Shown in pieces: positions 1 to 8,718 of a stretch of DNA of 64,000 bases. Under the pieces are notes generated by a model, which saw only the letters and a program-made list of their open reading frames with translations, had not been told where the DNA came from and did no database searches. This DNA comes from Actinospineispora acaciae DSM 45401 (GTDB lineage: Bacteria; Actinomycetota; Actinomycetes; Mycobacteriales; Pseudonocardiaceae). Each line of letters starts with the position of its first letter. The stretch's first letter is position 1. The stretch spans positions 62,001-126,000 of the forward strand of contig NZ_JIAI01000008.1 in NCBI RefSeq assembly GCF_000620785.1. The letters run 5' to 3'. The position numbers were made by a program, and so were the translations under genes.

Positions 1-257
1 TCGTGACGTCGTCGACGCTCATTCTGGTTGGTTCGCTCACCTATTTCGACCTCGTCTTCGTCATGACCGGCGGCGGGCCCGGCTTCGCCACCCGAATACT
101 GCCGCTGGACATGTACATCACCGGCTTCACCACCGGCGACATGGGCAAGGCGAGCGCCACCGCAATGGTTCTCGTGCTGGCCGGCCTGCTCCTCGCGCTC
201 GGCGTGGTGCGATATTCGGGCTTCGGGCGCATGCGCAGCCAGCAGGAGGGCATGTGA
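1..257 (+). CDS. Sugar ABC transporter permease, MalF-type, 3' part only (cut by window edge)
   Basis: This is the C-terminal ~84 residues of an integral membrane permease of a binding-protein-dependent sugar importer. The segment TGGGPGFAT is the usual signature shortly after the EAA loop of MalF/UgpA-type permeases, followed by a final hydrophobic segment and a basic tail. The reading frame is open from the window edge, so the true start lies outside. It overlaps the next permease gene at the ATG/TGA junction, so the two probably form a heterodimeric channel. The substrate is inferred to be xylose or a xylo-/gluco-oligosaccharide from the downstream xylA, xylB and GH5 genes. The binding protein and ATPase genes are not in view. 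Confidence 0.85.
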   Translation, partial: VTSSTLILVGSLTYFDLVFVMTGGGPGFATRILPLDMYITGFTTGDMGKASATAMVLVLAGLLLALGVVRYSGFGRMRSQQEGM

Positions 258-1156
258 TGCCGACCGCGTCGACCGCCCCTGCCTCGCCGGCGACCGAGGC
301 CCAGGTCGGGACGGGTGTCACGGGCCCATCACCTCGGCGCTCGCGGCGCGGCAACCCGCTCGGCGCGCTGGCCGGCGCGATATGGCTCCTGATCGTCGTC
401 GTCCCGCTGTACTGGGTGGTGGTCACGAGCCTGCGTAACCTGGCCGGCTTCTTCGACGCCAATCCGCTGGCCCCGCCGACGGAGCCGACGCTGCACAACT
501 ATCGGCTGGTGTGGGAAGGGGGGTTCGTTCGCTACCTGGTGAACAGCGCGATCGTCACCGTCGCGGCGGTCGGCCTGACCCTCGCGGTGTCGGTTCTCGC
601 GGCATACGCCATTGTTCGAGGAACCGGCCGCCCGGTGCGGCTGACGTTCCAGTTCTTCCTGCTGGGCCTGGCGATACCGCAACAGGCGACCATCATCCCG
701 ATCTACTACCTCATCACCAGGATGCGGCTCTATGACTCGCTCACCGCCATTGTGCTGCCGTCGGTGGCGTTCGCGATTCCACTCACCGTCCTCATCCTGG
801 TGAACTTCCTCCGCGATGTGCCCGTCGAGCTGTTCGACGCGATGCGAGTGGACGGTGCCGGAGACTGGCGCATGCTCTGGAGCCTGGTGTTGCCCCTGGC
901 CCGGCCCGCCGTCGTCACCGTCATGGTCTACGACGCACTCCAGGTATGGAACGGTTTCCTCTTCCCGCTGATCCTCACCCAGAGCCCCGCGCAACGTGTT
1001 CTCCCATTGAGTTTGTGGGCCTTCCAAGGCGAGTTCAGGGTCAACACCCCGGCGATCCTCGCCGCGGTCGTGCTGGCCACGCTGCCGATCCTGACCTTGT
1101 ACGTGGTGGGGCGCCGGTATTTGGTGAGCGGCCTCACGGCGGGCTTCGGGCGATGA
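254..1156 (+). CDS. Sugar ABC transporter permease, MalG-type
   Basis: A 300-residue polytopic inner-membrane protein of the MalG/CUT1 family. After a Pro/Ser-rich N-terminus of about 30 residues it has roughly six membrane segments. The cytoplasmic EAA loop is visible (ELFDAMRVDGAGDWRML then LPLARP), which docks on the ATPase subunit. Translation can start at GTG 254 or ATG 257; both sit just behind the purine-rich AGGAGGG at 244-250 and overlap the stop of the preceding permease, indicating coupling. It is expected to pair with that upstream permease. Family is certain; the sugar is inferred only from the neighbouring xylose genes. Confidence 0.92.
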   Translation: MMPTASTAPASPATEAQVGTGVTGPSPRRSRRGNPLGALAGAIWLLIVVVPLYWVVVTSLRNLAGFFDANPLAPPTEPTLHNYRLVWEGGFVRYLVNSAIVTVAAVGLTLAVSVLAAYAIVRGTGRPVRLTFQFFLLGLAIPQQATIIPIYYLITRMRLYDSLTAIVLPSVAFAIPLTVLILVNFLRDVPVELFDAMRVDGAGDWRMLWSLVLPLARPAVVTVMVYDALQVWNGFLFPLILTQSPAQRVLPLSLWAFQGEFRVNTPAILAAVVLATLPILTLYVVGRRYLVSGLTAGFGR

Positions 1157-1181
1157 GGCGGCGGAGAAAACAGGAGTGGGT

Positions 1182-2573
1182 GTGGACGACAACGTGCTGA
1201 TCCAGGTCGACGGGCCTCGGCTGGCCACCGCGAACGGCGAGCCCGTGCTGCTGCGCGGCGTCGGCCTCGGTGGCTGGATGAACATGGAGAACTTCGTCAC
1301 CGGCTACCCGGCAACCGAGTCGTTGCAGCGCAACGCGCTGCGCAGGGCGCTCGGCGAACAGGGGTACGAGCGGTTCTTCGCCCGCTTCTTCGAGGCGTTC
1401 TTCGCCGACGCGGACGCCGAGTACCTCGCCTCGTTGGGCCTGAACTGCGTCCGGCTGCCGTTCAACTACCGGCATTTCGAGGACGACGACCGGCCGTTCG
1501 AGCTGAAGGACGACGGCTTCCGGCTGCTGGACCGGGCGGTGGACGCGTGCGCACGACACGGGCTTTACACAATCCTGGACCTGCACGCCGCGCCCGGCTG
1601 CCAGAACCAGCACTGGCACAGCGACAACCCGACCCACTGGGCGTTCTTCTGGACGCACCGGCACTTCCAGGACCGGGTGGTCCACCTGTGGGAGGCGATC
1701 GCCGACCGCTACCGGGACAACCCCTGGGTGGCCGGGTACAACCCGCTCAACGAGCCGGGGGACGCGGGCGGGACGGCGATCGGACCGTTCTACCGACGCC
1801 TGCACGAGGCGATCCGCGCGGTGGACCGGCGGCACGTGCTGTTCCTGGACGGCAACCGGTACAGCACGCAGTTCGACATGTTCGGCGACCCGTCCGAGCC
1901 GTGGCCGAACACGGTGTTCACCGTGCACGACTACGCGCTGCCGGGCTTCGTCGACGGGGGCGACTACCCGGGGGTGAGCCGGGGCGTGTACGTCGACCGC
2001 GGCGTCGTCGAGCGGACCTTCCTGGAGCGCACCGAGTACATGCGGCGCACCGGCACGCCGATCTGGGTCGGCGAGTTCGGCCCGGTGTACACCGGCGACC
2101 CGGCGCGGGACGAGCGGCGCTACCGGCTCCTGGAGGACCAGCTCGAGATCTACCGCGAGCACCGGGCGAGCTGGAGCCTCTGGACCTACAAGGACATCGG
2201 TCTACAGGGCCTGGTGCACGCCACGGCGGACTCGTCGTACCTGCGGCTGATCAAGCCGGTGCTGGACAAGAAGGCCCGCCTCGGCGTCGACGCGTGGGGG
2301 TCGCTGGACACCGGCGTCCGGCACATCCTCGACCCCATCGAGCGCACCTTCGCCGAGGAGTTCCCCGACTTCGCGCCGTTCCCGTTCGGCCAGCGTTCGT
2401 GGGTTAACGTGCTGGTCCGTCACATCCTGCTGGCCGAGCCGCTGGTCGCCGACTTCGAGCGCTGCTTCGCGGGCGTCGGCCCGGCCGAGGCGGAGCGGCT
2501 GGCCGACTCGTTCCGTTTCGAGCACTGCGCCCGGCGCGAGCGGTTGGCCGGGATCCTGAGGGAGAGCAGTTGA
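1182..2573 (+). CDS. Glycoside hydrolase family 5-like protein (cellulase/exo-glucosidase type), cytoplasmic
   Basis: A ~463-residue TIM-barrel glycosidase. The acid/base motif NPLNEP places the catalytic glutamate near residue 191, and WVGEFG places the nucleophile near residue 298, as in GH5/clan A enzymes. The N-terminal GVGLGGWMNMEN resembles exo-glucanase-type GH5 proteins. There is no signal peptide, so it probably acts on an imported oligosaccharide inside the cell. An upstream GTG at 1176 overlaps the likely ribosome site AGGAG (1172-1176), so GTG 1182 is preferred. It lies between the permeases and the ROK regulator and shares 4 bp with the latter. A C-terminal region after about residue 390 is not recognised. 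The exact bond cleaved cannot be read from the sequence. Confidence 0.85.
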   Translation: MDDNVLIQVDGPRLATANGEPVLLRGVGLGGWMNMENFVTGYPATESLQRNALRRALGEQGYERFFARFFEAFFADADAEYLASLGLNCVRLPFNYRHFEDDDRPFELKDDGFRLLDRAVDACARHGLYTILDLHAAPGCQNQHWHSDNPTHWAFFWTHRHFQDRVVHLWEAIADRYRDNPWVAGYNPLNEPGDAGGTAIGPFYRRLHEAIRAVDRRHVLFLDGNRYSTQFDMFGDPSEPWPNTVFTVHDYALPGFVDGGDYPGVSRGVYVDRGVVERTFLERTEYMRRTGTPIWVGEFGPVYTGDPARDERRYRLLEDQLEIYREHRASWSLWTYKDIGLQGLVHATADSSYLRLIKPVLDKKARLGVDAWGSLDTGVRHILDPIERTFAEEFPDFAPFPFGQRSWVNVLVRHILLAEPLVADFERCFAGVGPAEAERLADSFRFEHCARRERLAGILRESS

Positions 2574-3847
2574 TCGACAAGTCACGCCGGGTCACCGGGC
2601 CGGCCGGGCCGCGAGACACCCGCCGGCACAACCTGAGCCTGGTGCTGCGGGAGGTGGTCGCGGCCGAGGCGAGCTCACGAGCCAACCTCGCCGAGGCCAC
2701 CGGGCTGACCAAGGCGACGGTGTCCAGCCTGGTCAGCGAGCTGATCGAGGCCGGGCTGCTGGTGGAGGGCGGGCAGGACACCGCCGGCCGGATCGGACGC
2801 CCCGGCCTGATGCTGTCGCTGAACGGCGACAGCGTGGCCGGCATCGGCCTGGAGATCAACGTCGACTACCTCGCGGTGTGCGTGCTCGACCTGCTCGGCC
2901 GGGTGCGGCACCGCCGCGTGGTACGCACCGACAACCGGCTGTCCCCGCCGGACGAGGTGATCAACGCCGTGGCGCGCCTGGGCCGCCAGGCCATCGGCAA
3001 GGCCGAGCAGCAGGGCATGCTGCCGGGCGGGGTCACCGTCGCGGTGCCCGGACTGGTCGAGCTCGGCGAGGGCACGCTGCTCACCGCCCCGAACCTGGGC
3101 TGGCGGCGGATGCCGCTGGCCGCCATCCTGGCCGAGCGGATGCGGCGGCCGGCGCCGAAGGCACGCATCGAGCACCAGCCGAGGGTGCGCATCGAGAACG
3201 AGGCCAACCTCGGCGCGCTCGGCGAGCTGTGGGAAGGCCGGGGGCGGGCCTGGGGGGACTTCTGCCACATCTCCGGCGAGATCGGGGTGGGGCTCGGGAT
3301 CGTGATGGGCGGCGCGCTGCTGCGAGGCTCCGGCGGCCTGGCCGGCGAGTTCGGGCACATCCAGGTGGACCGCGACGGGCCGCGCTGTCCGTGCGGCTCG
3401 CTGGGCTGCCTGGAACGGCTGGTGGGCCAGGAGGCGCTGCTCGCGACCGCCGGCATCGACGCCGAGCTGGCCACCAGCATCGGCGACCCGAAGGACGGCG
3501 GCGCCGCCGCGCTGGTCGCGCGGGCCCGCGCCGGGGACGGCCGGACCCTCGCGGCGCTGGCCGAGGCCGGTGACGTGCTCGGCGCGGCCTGCGGCACCCT
3601 GGTCAACCTGCTCAACCCCGCCACGATCGTGCTGGGCGGCATCTTCGCGCCGCTGGCGCCGTGGATCCTCGAGCCGTTCCGGGACGGGCTGCGCCGATGC
3701 TCCCTGGCCACCCGGTGGCAGGCGCCCCGGGTCGAGGTCTCCGAGCTCGGCCCGGAGGCGGCGGTGCGCGGAGCGGCCTCGTCCGCGCTGCGCGACATCC
3801 TGGCCGATCCGTACCTCATGCCACGCGGGAGCAAGGAGGTTTCCTGA
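2570..3847 (+). CDS. ROK-family transcriptional regulator (XylR-type)
   Basis: A 425-residue ROK protein. Residues about 20-75 form a winged helix-turn-helix (ANLAEATGLTKATVSSLVSE). The rest is the sugar-kinase-like fold, with the ROK signature GGLAGEFGHIQVD and the zinc-binding cysteines CPCGSLGC. It is expected to repress the sugar operon and release DNA on binding a sugar, as XylR and NagC-type ROK proteins do. The start is TTG 2570, overlapping the GH5 stop. It sits inside the operon directly before xylA, so it is probably autoregulated; the operon promoter and operator lie upstream of the window. Confidence 0.92.
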   Translation: MIDKSRRVTGPAGPRDTRRHNLSLVLREVVAAEASSRANLAEATGLTKATVSSLVSELIEAGLLVEGGQDTAGRIGRPGLMLSLNGDSVAGIGLEINVDYLAVCVLDLLGRVRHRRVVRTDNRLSPPDEVINAVARLGRQAIGKAEQQGMLPGGVTVAVPGLVELGEGTLLTAPNLGWRRMPLAAILAERMRRPAPKARIEHQPRVRIENEANLGALGELWEGRGRAWGDFCHISGEIGVGLGIVMGGALLRGSGGLAGEFGHIQVDRDGPRCPCGSLGCLERLVGQEALLATAGIDAELATSIGDPKDGGAAALVARARAGDGRTLAALAEAGDVLGAACGTLVNLLNPATIVLGGIFAPLAPWILEPFRDGLRRCSLATRWQAPRVEVSELGPEAAVRGAASSALRDILADPYLMPRGSKEVS

Positions 3848-5034
3848 TGAGCACCACACCCACCCGGGAGGACCGGTTCAGCTTCGGGCTCTGGACGGTG
3901 GGCTGGCAGGCCCGTGACCCCTTCGGCGATGCCACCCGGCCTGCGCGCGATCCGGTGGAGTCCGTGCACCGGCTGGCCGAGCTGGGCGCCTACGGCGTGT
4001 CCTTCCACGACGACGACCTGATCCCGTTCGGCAGTGCCGATCCCGTCCGGGACGGCCACATCAAGCGGTTCCGGGCCGCGCTGGACGAGACCGGGCTGGT
4101 GGTGCCGATGGTGACAACCAACCTGTTCACCCATCCGGTGTTCAAGGACGGGGCGTTCACCAGCAACGATCGGGACATCCGGCGCTTCGCGCTGCGCAAG
4201 ACACTGCGCAACCTGGACCTCGCCGCCGAGCTGGGCGCGTCCACCTACGTGTTCTGGGGCGGCCGGGAAGGCTCGGAGGTGGACGCGGGCAAGGACGTGG
4301 CCGCCGCGCTGGACCGCTACCGGGAGGCGCTGGACCTGCTCGCCCAGTACGTCCTGGATCGGGGCCTCGGGCTGCGGTTCGCGCTGGAGCCCAAGCCCAA
4401 CGAGCCGAGGGGCGACATCCTGCTGCCCACCATCGGGCACGCGCTGGCGTTCATCTCCACCCTGGAACACGCCGAGATGGTCGGGGTGAACCCCGAGGTG
4501 GGCCACGAGCAGATGAGCAACCTCAACTACGTGCACGGCGTGGCGCAGGCGCTGTGGCAGGGCAAGCTGTTCCACATCGACCTGAACGGGCAGCACGGGC
4601 CCAAGTTCGACCAGGACCTGGTGTTCGGGCACGGTGACCTGCTCGGCGCCTTCTTCCTGGTCGACCTGCTGGAGCACGGCCCGCCCAGCGGCGGCCCCGG
4701 CTACCAGGGTCCCCGGCACTTCGACTACAAGCCGATGCGCACCGAGGACAGCGCGGGGGTGTGGGCCTCGGCGGCCGCGAACATGCGGACCTACCTGTTG
4801 CTCAGGCAGCGGGCGCGGGCCTTCCGGGCGGACCCGGAGGTGGCCGAGGCCCTGGCCGCCAGCCGGGTGGGCGAGCTGGCGATGCCCACCCTCGCCCCCG
4901 GCGAGAGCCACCGGGAGCTGCTCGCCGACCGGGGCGCGTTCGAGGAGTTCGACGTCGAGGCCGCCGCCACCCGGGGTTACGGCTACGCCCACCTCGACCA
5001 GCTCGCCGTCGAGCACGCGTTGGGTGCGCGCTAG
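3847..5034 (+). CDS. xylA: Xylose isomerase
   Basis: Converts D-xylose to D-xylulose in the cytoplasm. The 395 residues match the short class I enzymes of actinomycetes. The metal and substrate residues are in place: FHDDD, FWGGREGSE, LEPKPNEPRG, NPEVGHEQM and HIDLNGQHGPKFDQD. The start is ATG 3847, sharing one base with the ROK stop (TGATG), behind the strong site AAGGAGG at 3833-3839. The following xylB also overlaps by one base, so isomerase and kinase are translationally linked. No oddities seen. Confidence 0.97.
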   Translation: MSTTPTREDRFSFGLWTVGWQARDPFGDATRPARDPVESVHRLAELGAYGVSFHDDDLIPFGSADPVRDGHIKRFRAALDETGLVVPMVTTNLFTHPVFKDGAFTSNDRDIRRFALRKTLRNLDLAAELGASTYVFWGGREGSEVDAGKDVAAALDRYREALDLLAQYVLDRGLGLRFALEPKPNEPRGDILLPTIGHALAFISTLEHAEMVGVNPEVGHEQMSNLNYVHGVAQALWQGKLFHIDLNGQHGPKFDQDLVFGHGDLLGAFFLVDLLEHGPPSGGPGYQGPRHFDYKPMRTEDSAGVWASAAANMRTYLLLRQRARAFRADPEVAEALAASRVGELAMPTLAPGESHRELLADRGAFEEFDVEAAATRGYGYAHLDQLAVEHALGAR

Positions 5035-6470
5035 TGGTGGCGGGGGCGGTGGTGGATAAAACAGCGCTGGTGGCGGGGGTCGACTCGTCCACCCAGTCGT
5101 GCAAGATCGTCATCCGGGACGCGGAGACCGGCCGGCTGGCGCGCGAGGGGCGCGCGTCCCATCCGGACGGGACCGAGGTCCATCCCGAGGCGTGGTGGAC
5201 GGCGCTGGCCGAGGCCGCCCGGCAGGCCGGCGGGCTGGACGACGTGGCCGCGATCTCGGTGGCCGGCCAGCAGCACGGCATGGTGTGCCTCGACGAGCGC
5301 GGCGAGGTGGTGCGGCCCGCGCTGCTGTGGAACGACACCCGCTCCGCCCGGGCCGCCACCGACCTCATCGCCGAGTTGGGCGGCCTCGACGCCGGCCGGC
5401 GGGCGTGGGCGGACGCGGTCGGCCTGGTCCCGGTCGCGTCGTTCACCGTGACGAAGCTGCGCTGGCTGGCCGAGCACGAGCCGGACAACGCCGCGCGCAC
5501 CCGGGCGGTCTGCCTGCCGCACGACTGGTTGACCTGGCGGCTCGGCGGCACCGGCCTCGACTCGCTGACCACCGACCGAGGGGACGCCAGCGGAACCGGT
5601 TACTACTCGGCGGCGACCGGCGAGTACCGGCGTGACCTGCTGGAACGGGCGCTGGGCCACGACGCCGTGCTTCCCCGGGTGCTGGGCCCGGCCGAGCAGG
5701 CCGGTCGGCACGCCGCCGCCGTGCTCGCCCCGGGCACCGGCGACAACGCCGCCGCCGCGCTCGGGCTGGGCGCCGGGCCGGGGGACGTCGTGCTGTCCAT
5801 CGGCACGTCCGGGGTGGTGTCCGCCGTCGCGGGCAATCCCACCGCCGATCCCACCGGGACGGTGGCCGGGTTCGCCGACGCCACCGGCCGGTTCCTGCCG
5901 CTGGTGTGCACCCTCAACGCCGCCCGGGTGCTGGACTCCGCCGCCCGGATGCTCGGCGTCGACCACGAGGCCCTGTCCCGGCTCGCGCTCTCCGCGCCCG
6001 CGGGCAGCGACGGGCTGGTGGTGGTGCCCTACCTGGAGGGGGAGCGCACCCCCAACCGGCCCGATGCCACCGGCGCGATCCACGGCCTGCGGCTGGAGAC
6101 CACCACCCCGGCCCACCTGGCCCGCGCCGCCGTCGAAGGCCTGCTCTGCGGGCTCGCGGACGGGCTCGAGGCGCTGGTCGCGCACGGCGCGCGGGTGGAG
6201 CGGGTGCTGCTGGTGGGCGGCGGTGCCCGGTCGGAGGCGGTGCGGCGGATCGCGCCCACCGTGCTCGGCGTCCCGGTGCACGTGCCGCCGCCGGGCGAGT
6301 ACGTCGCCGACGGCGCGGCCCGACAGGCCGCCTGGACGCTCGGCGGCGGGGACGCGCCACCGGCCTGGCGGTTGGGTGCCGCCGAGGTGCATAACGCGCG
6401 GCCGGTGCCCGCCGTCCGCGAGCGCTACGCGCAGGTGCGGGAGCTCGTCGCTCGCCGGGCCGACAACTAG
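5034..6470 (+). CDS. xylB: Xylulokinase
   Basis: Phosphorylates D-xylulose to xylulose 5-phosphate, the entry to the pentose phosphate pathway. A FGGY-family kinase of 478 residues: the N-terminal ATPase fold begins at GVDSSTQSCK, with SVAGQQHGMV and LWNDTR following, and the C-terminal domain carries LLVGGGARSEA and the adenosine-binding VADGAARQAAW. The chosen GTG at 5034 uses the last base of the xylA stop (TAGTG). GTG codons at 5049 and 5052 are alternatives because the first residues are not conserved. Last gene of the sugar operon; the next gene starts 137 bp later. Confidence 0.95.
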   Translation: MVAGAVVDKTALVAGVDSSTQSCKIVIRDAETGRLAREGRASHPDGTEVHPEAWWTALAEAARQAGGLDDVAAISVAGQQHGMVCLDERGEVVRPALLWNDTRSARAATDLIAELGGLDAGRRAWADAVGLVPVASFTVTKLRWLAEHEPDNAARTRAVCLPHDWLTWRLGGTGLDSLTTDRGDASGTGYYSAATGEYRRDLLERALGHDAVLPRVLGPAEQAGRHAAAVLAPGTGDNAAAALGLGAGPGDVVLSIGTSGVVSAVAGNPTADPTGTVAGFADATGRFLPLVCTLNAARVLDSAARMLGVDHEALSRLALSAPAGSDGLVVVPYLEGERTPNRPDATGAIHGLRLETTTPAHLARAAVEGLLCGLADGLEALVAHGARVERVLLVGGGARSEAVRRIAPTVLGVPVHVPPPGEYVADGAARQAAWTLGGGDAPPAWRLGAAEVHNARPVPAVRERYAQVRELVARRADN

Positions 6471-6595
6471 GGCCGTACCCGTCCCGACTCCGCGTTCGCG
6501 GGATTGTCGCCTGATTCGTTCCGCACCTGCTGTTATGAACGTTCTCGCAGGTCAGGGGTGACGTTGTTGATCCGGTAAGGAGACTCACTCGCGGT

Positions 6596-6601
6596 TAGGC
6601 T
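6596..6601 (+). promoter_or_regulatory. Candidate -10 element (TAGGCT) of a leaderless moaA transcript
   Basis: TAGGCT ends six bases before the moaA ATG, the spacing typical of leaderless actinobacterial transcripts. No convincing -35 is seen at the usual distance and there is no ribosome-binding site close to the ATG. The rest of 6471-6595 shows nothing else I can name. This is an inference from spacing alone. Confidence 0.35.
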
Positions 6602-6607
6602 CGTGGT

Positions 6608-7678
6608 ATGTCAGCCACCGAACTCGGCCTGCCCGGCATCCGAGGCGCCAAGCCACTCGGCGTCCGCGATCCCGCCCGGCCCGACGACCCGAGGCTGATC
6701 GACAGGTTCGGCCGGGTCGCCACCGACCTGCGGGTGTCGCTGACCGACCGATGCAACCTGCGCTGCACGTACTGCATGCCGGCCGAAGGCCTGGACTGGA
6801 CGCCCCGCGACGAGCTGCTCAGCGACGACGAGATCGTCCGGCTGGTCACCATCGCGGTGCGCCGGCTGGGCGTGGAGGAGGTGCGGTTCACCGGCGGCGA
6901 GCCGTTGCTGCGGCGCGGGCTGGAGTCGATCCTCGCCCGGGTATCCGCGCTGCGCCCGCGCCCGGAGATCTCGCTGACCACCAACGCCATCGGCCTGGCC
7001 CGCAGGGCGCGCGGGCTGGCCGACGCCGGCGTCGACCGTTTGAACGTGTCGCTGGACACCCTGCGGCCCGAGCGGTTCGCCACCATCACCCGCCGGGACC
7101 GGATCACCGACGTGCTGGACGGCATGGCCGCCGCCCGCGCCGCCGGGCTGGACCCGGTCAAGGTGAACACGGTCCTGCTGCGCGGGGTCAACGACGACGA
7201 GGCGGTGCCGCTGCTGCGCTACTGCCTGGACGCGGGCTACGAGCTGCGGTTCATCGAGCAGATGCCGCTGGACGCCCAGCACGGCTGGCAGCGCACCGAG
7301 ATGGTCACGGCGGCGGAGATCCTGTCCCGGCTGCGCGAGGCGTTCGTGCTCACCCCGGACCCGACCGAGCGCGCCGGCGCGCCGGCCGAGCGCTGGCTGG
7401 TGGACGGGGGCCCTTCCGTCGTCGGCGTGATCGCGTCGGTGACCAGGCCGTTCTGCGGCGCGTGCGACCGTACCCGGCTCACCGGCGACGGCCAGCTACG
7501 CTCCTGCCTGTTCGCCCGCACCGAGACCGACCTGCGCGCCCTGCTGCGCGGCGGCTCGACGGACGAGGAGATCGCGGACGCCTGGCGCGGCGCGATGTGG
7601 GCCAAGCTCGCCGGCCACGGCATCGACGACCCCAACTTCCTGCAGCCCGACCGCCCGATGAGCGCAATCGGAGGCTAA
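6608..7678 (+). CDS. moaA: GTP 3',8-cyclase, molybdenum cofactor biosynthesis
   Basis: Radical SAM enzyme that rearranges GTP in the first step of molybdopterin synthesis, acting before MoaC. Cysteines 49, 53 and 56 (CNLRCTYC) bind the SAM cluster, TGGEPLLR follows, and the second cluster motif is CGACDRTR with a further Cys 14 residues on. The protein ends in Gly-Gly, required for radical chemistry in MoaA. 356 residues, normal length. moaD follows after 4 bp. It should supply the molybdenum hydroxylase encoded at 12901-17557. The partners moaC, mog and moaE are about 39 kb away in this window. Confidence 0.97.
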   Translation: MSATELGLPGIRGAKPLGVRDPARPDDPRLIDRFGRVATDLRVSLTDRCNLRCTYCMPAEGLDWTPRDELLSDDEIVRLVTIAVRRLGVEEVRFTGGEPLLRRGLESILARVSALRPRPEISLTTNAIGLARRARGLADAGVDRLNVSLDTLRPERFATITRRDRITDVLDGMAAARAAGLDPVKVNTVLLRGVNDDEAVPLLRYCLDAGYELRFIEQMPLDAQHGWQRTEMVTAAEILSRLREAFVLTPDPTERAGAPAERWLVDGGPSVVGVIASVTRPFCGACDRTRLTGDGQLRSCLFARTETDLRALLRGGSTDEEIADAWRGAMWAKLAGHGIDDPNFLQPDRPMSAIGG

Positions 7679-7682
7679 CCCC

Positions 7683-7937
7683 GTGTCCGTGACCGTCCGT
7701 TACTTCGCCGGCGCCCGAGCCGCGGCCGGCGGTGTCTCCTCCGAGGCCGTCACGCTCCCAGAGGGCGCCACCGTAGCGGACATATTGTCACAGCTAGAAG
7801 CCCGCCACGGCGCCCCACTGGCCCGCGTACTCAAGGCGTCAAGCCTCCTCCTGGACGAAGTAGCGGTCCGTGACCAAACCCTCCGCCCGCACCCCAACGC
7901 CACCCTCGACGTCCTCCCCCCCTTCGCCGGCGGCTAA
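7683..7937 (+). CDS. moaD: Molybdopterin synthase sulfur carrier subunit
   Basis: An 84-residue ubiquitin-fold protein ending FAGG. The C-terminal glycine is adenylated and thiocarboxylated to donate sulfur to precursor Z, together with MoaE (46686-47129). The opening VTVRYFAGARAAAG is typical of MoaD. Start is GTG 7683 preceded by GGAGG at 7669-7673, which lies inside the end of moaA, so the pair is one operon. An R-type tandem element sits between this gene and the convergent TetR gene. Confidence 0.93.
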   Translation: MSVTVRYFAGARAAAGGVSSEAVTLPEGATVADILSQLEARHGAPLARVLKASSLLLDEVAVRDQTLRPHPNATLDVLPPFAGG

Positions 7938-7968
7938 GCGCCCGCCCGTCCCCCGGGTCCCTGTCTGT

Positions 7969-8013
7969 CCGCGAGTCGCGGATTTTGTCAGGGTGAGTCG
8001 GGATTTCTGTCAG
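7969..8013. repeat. Tandem 22-nt gene-end element, copy 1
   Basis: Read on the minus strand this holds two successive ~22-nt units of the form CTGACAAAAWYCCCGACTCR. The stop codon of the TetR gene (8010-8012) is the TGA of the first unit. The same element recurs at 11752-11797 and 63701-63745, each time between convergent genes. A role in transcript ending is possible but unproven; no stable hairpin with a U-tract is seen. Confidence 0.7.
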
Positions 8014-8630
8014 GTCCGCTCCAGCGCCGGGAGCAGGGTCGCCACCAGGTCCGTGACGAACTCCGACCGCCCGGCCTCGCTCAACGCCTCGCCGGTGAAC
8101 GCCACCAGGAACGCCCGCTGGAAACAACCACCGACCAACGCGGCCGCCACCGCGTCCGGCCGGGCATCGTCGGAGACCCGCCCGGCCGCCTGCTCGGCCC
8201 GCAGGTACTCCGCGACCGCCTGGTTGGCCCTCGCCGGCCCCGGCCCCCTGGCCAGCACTCCGTCACGGTGGCGGACCAGCAGCGCGGCGTCGGCGAACAC
8301 CGACGCGGAGATCGGGAACGACTCGGTGTAGAACGCGAGCATCTGCTCACCGGCCTGCCGCAAGGTGCCCGCGACCGTGCCGCGACCGACCCGCTCGGTC
8401 AGGTCCTCGGAGACCAGGTCGACCCGGGGGAGCCGCTCGGTGAGCACGCACAGGAACAGGTCGACCTTGTCGGCGAACGTCTTGTACAGCGTCGCCTCCG
8501 AGTAGCCGGCCGCCTTGGCGATCTCCTTGGTCGTGGTGTGCGCCAGGCCGCGGGCGCGCATCACCTCGGCGGCGCCGTCCAGCAGCCGGTCCCTGGTCGA
8601 GCGGGCGGTCTCTGTGTCTCTCGCCGGCAA
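8010..8630 (-). CDS. TetR-family transcriptional regulator
   Basis: A 206-residue regulator with an N-terminal TetR helix-turn-helix (TTKEIAKAAGYSEATLYKTF, residues about 33-52) and a diverged helical ligand domain. It is divergent from the NAD(P)-binding gene at 8719, and two identical 16-bp palindromes lie in the 88-bp gap. It therefore very likely represses itself and that neighbour. The inducer is unknown. Its stop codon falls inside the tandem gene-end element. Confidence 0.9.
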   Translation of the reverse strand: MPARDTETARSTRDRLLDGAAEVMRARGLAHTTTKEIAKAAGYSEATLYKTFADKVDLFLCVLTERLPRVDLVSEDLTERVGRGTVAGTLRQAGEQMLAFYTESFPISASVFADAALLVRHRDGVLARGPGPARANQAVAEYLRAEQAAGRVSDDARPDAVAAALVGGCFQRAFLVAFTGEALSEAGRSEFVTDLVATLLPALERT

Positions 8631-8648
8631 CGAAATCCTCCTGGCGCG

Positions 8649-8696
8649 GTGAGTAAATGCTCACTACCGTAGGTGAAGTGGTGAGTAAATGCTCAC
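8649..8696. promoter_or_regulatory. Paired TetR operators
   Basis: The palindrome GTGAGTAAATGCTCAC occurs twice, exactly, at 8649-8664 and 8681-8696. The copies start 32 bp apart, about three helical turns, so two dimers would bind the same DNA face. They lie between the divergent TetR gene (start 8630) and the NAD(P)-binding gene (start 8719, ribosome site GGAGGAG at 8707-8713). This is the expected position for an autoregulated TetR switch. Confidence 0.8.
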
Positions 8697-8718
8697 CCAC
8701 CATAGTGGAGGAGCCGAC

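Noticed and set aside
2866..5016. Long minus-strand open frames opposite the ROK and xylA genes
   Set aside because: No family features; antisense to well-supported genes with strong ribosome sites and coupled starts.
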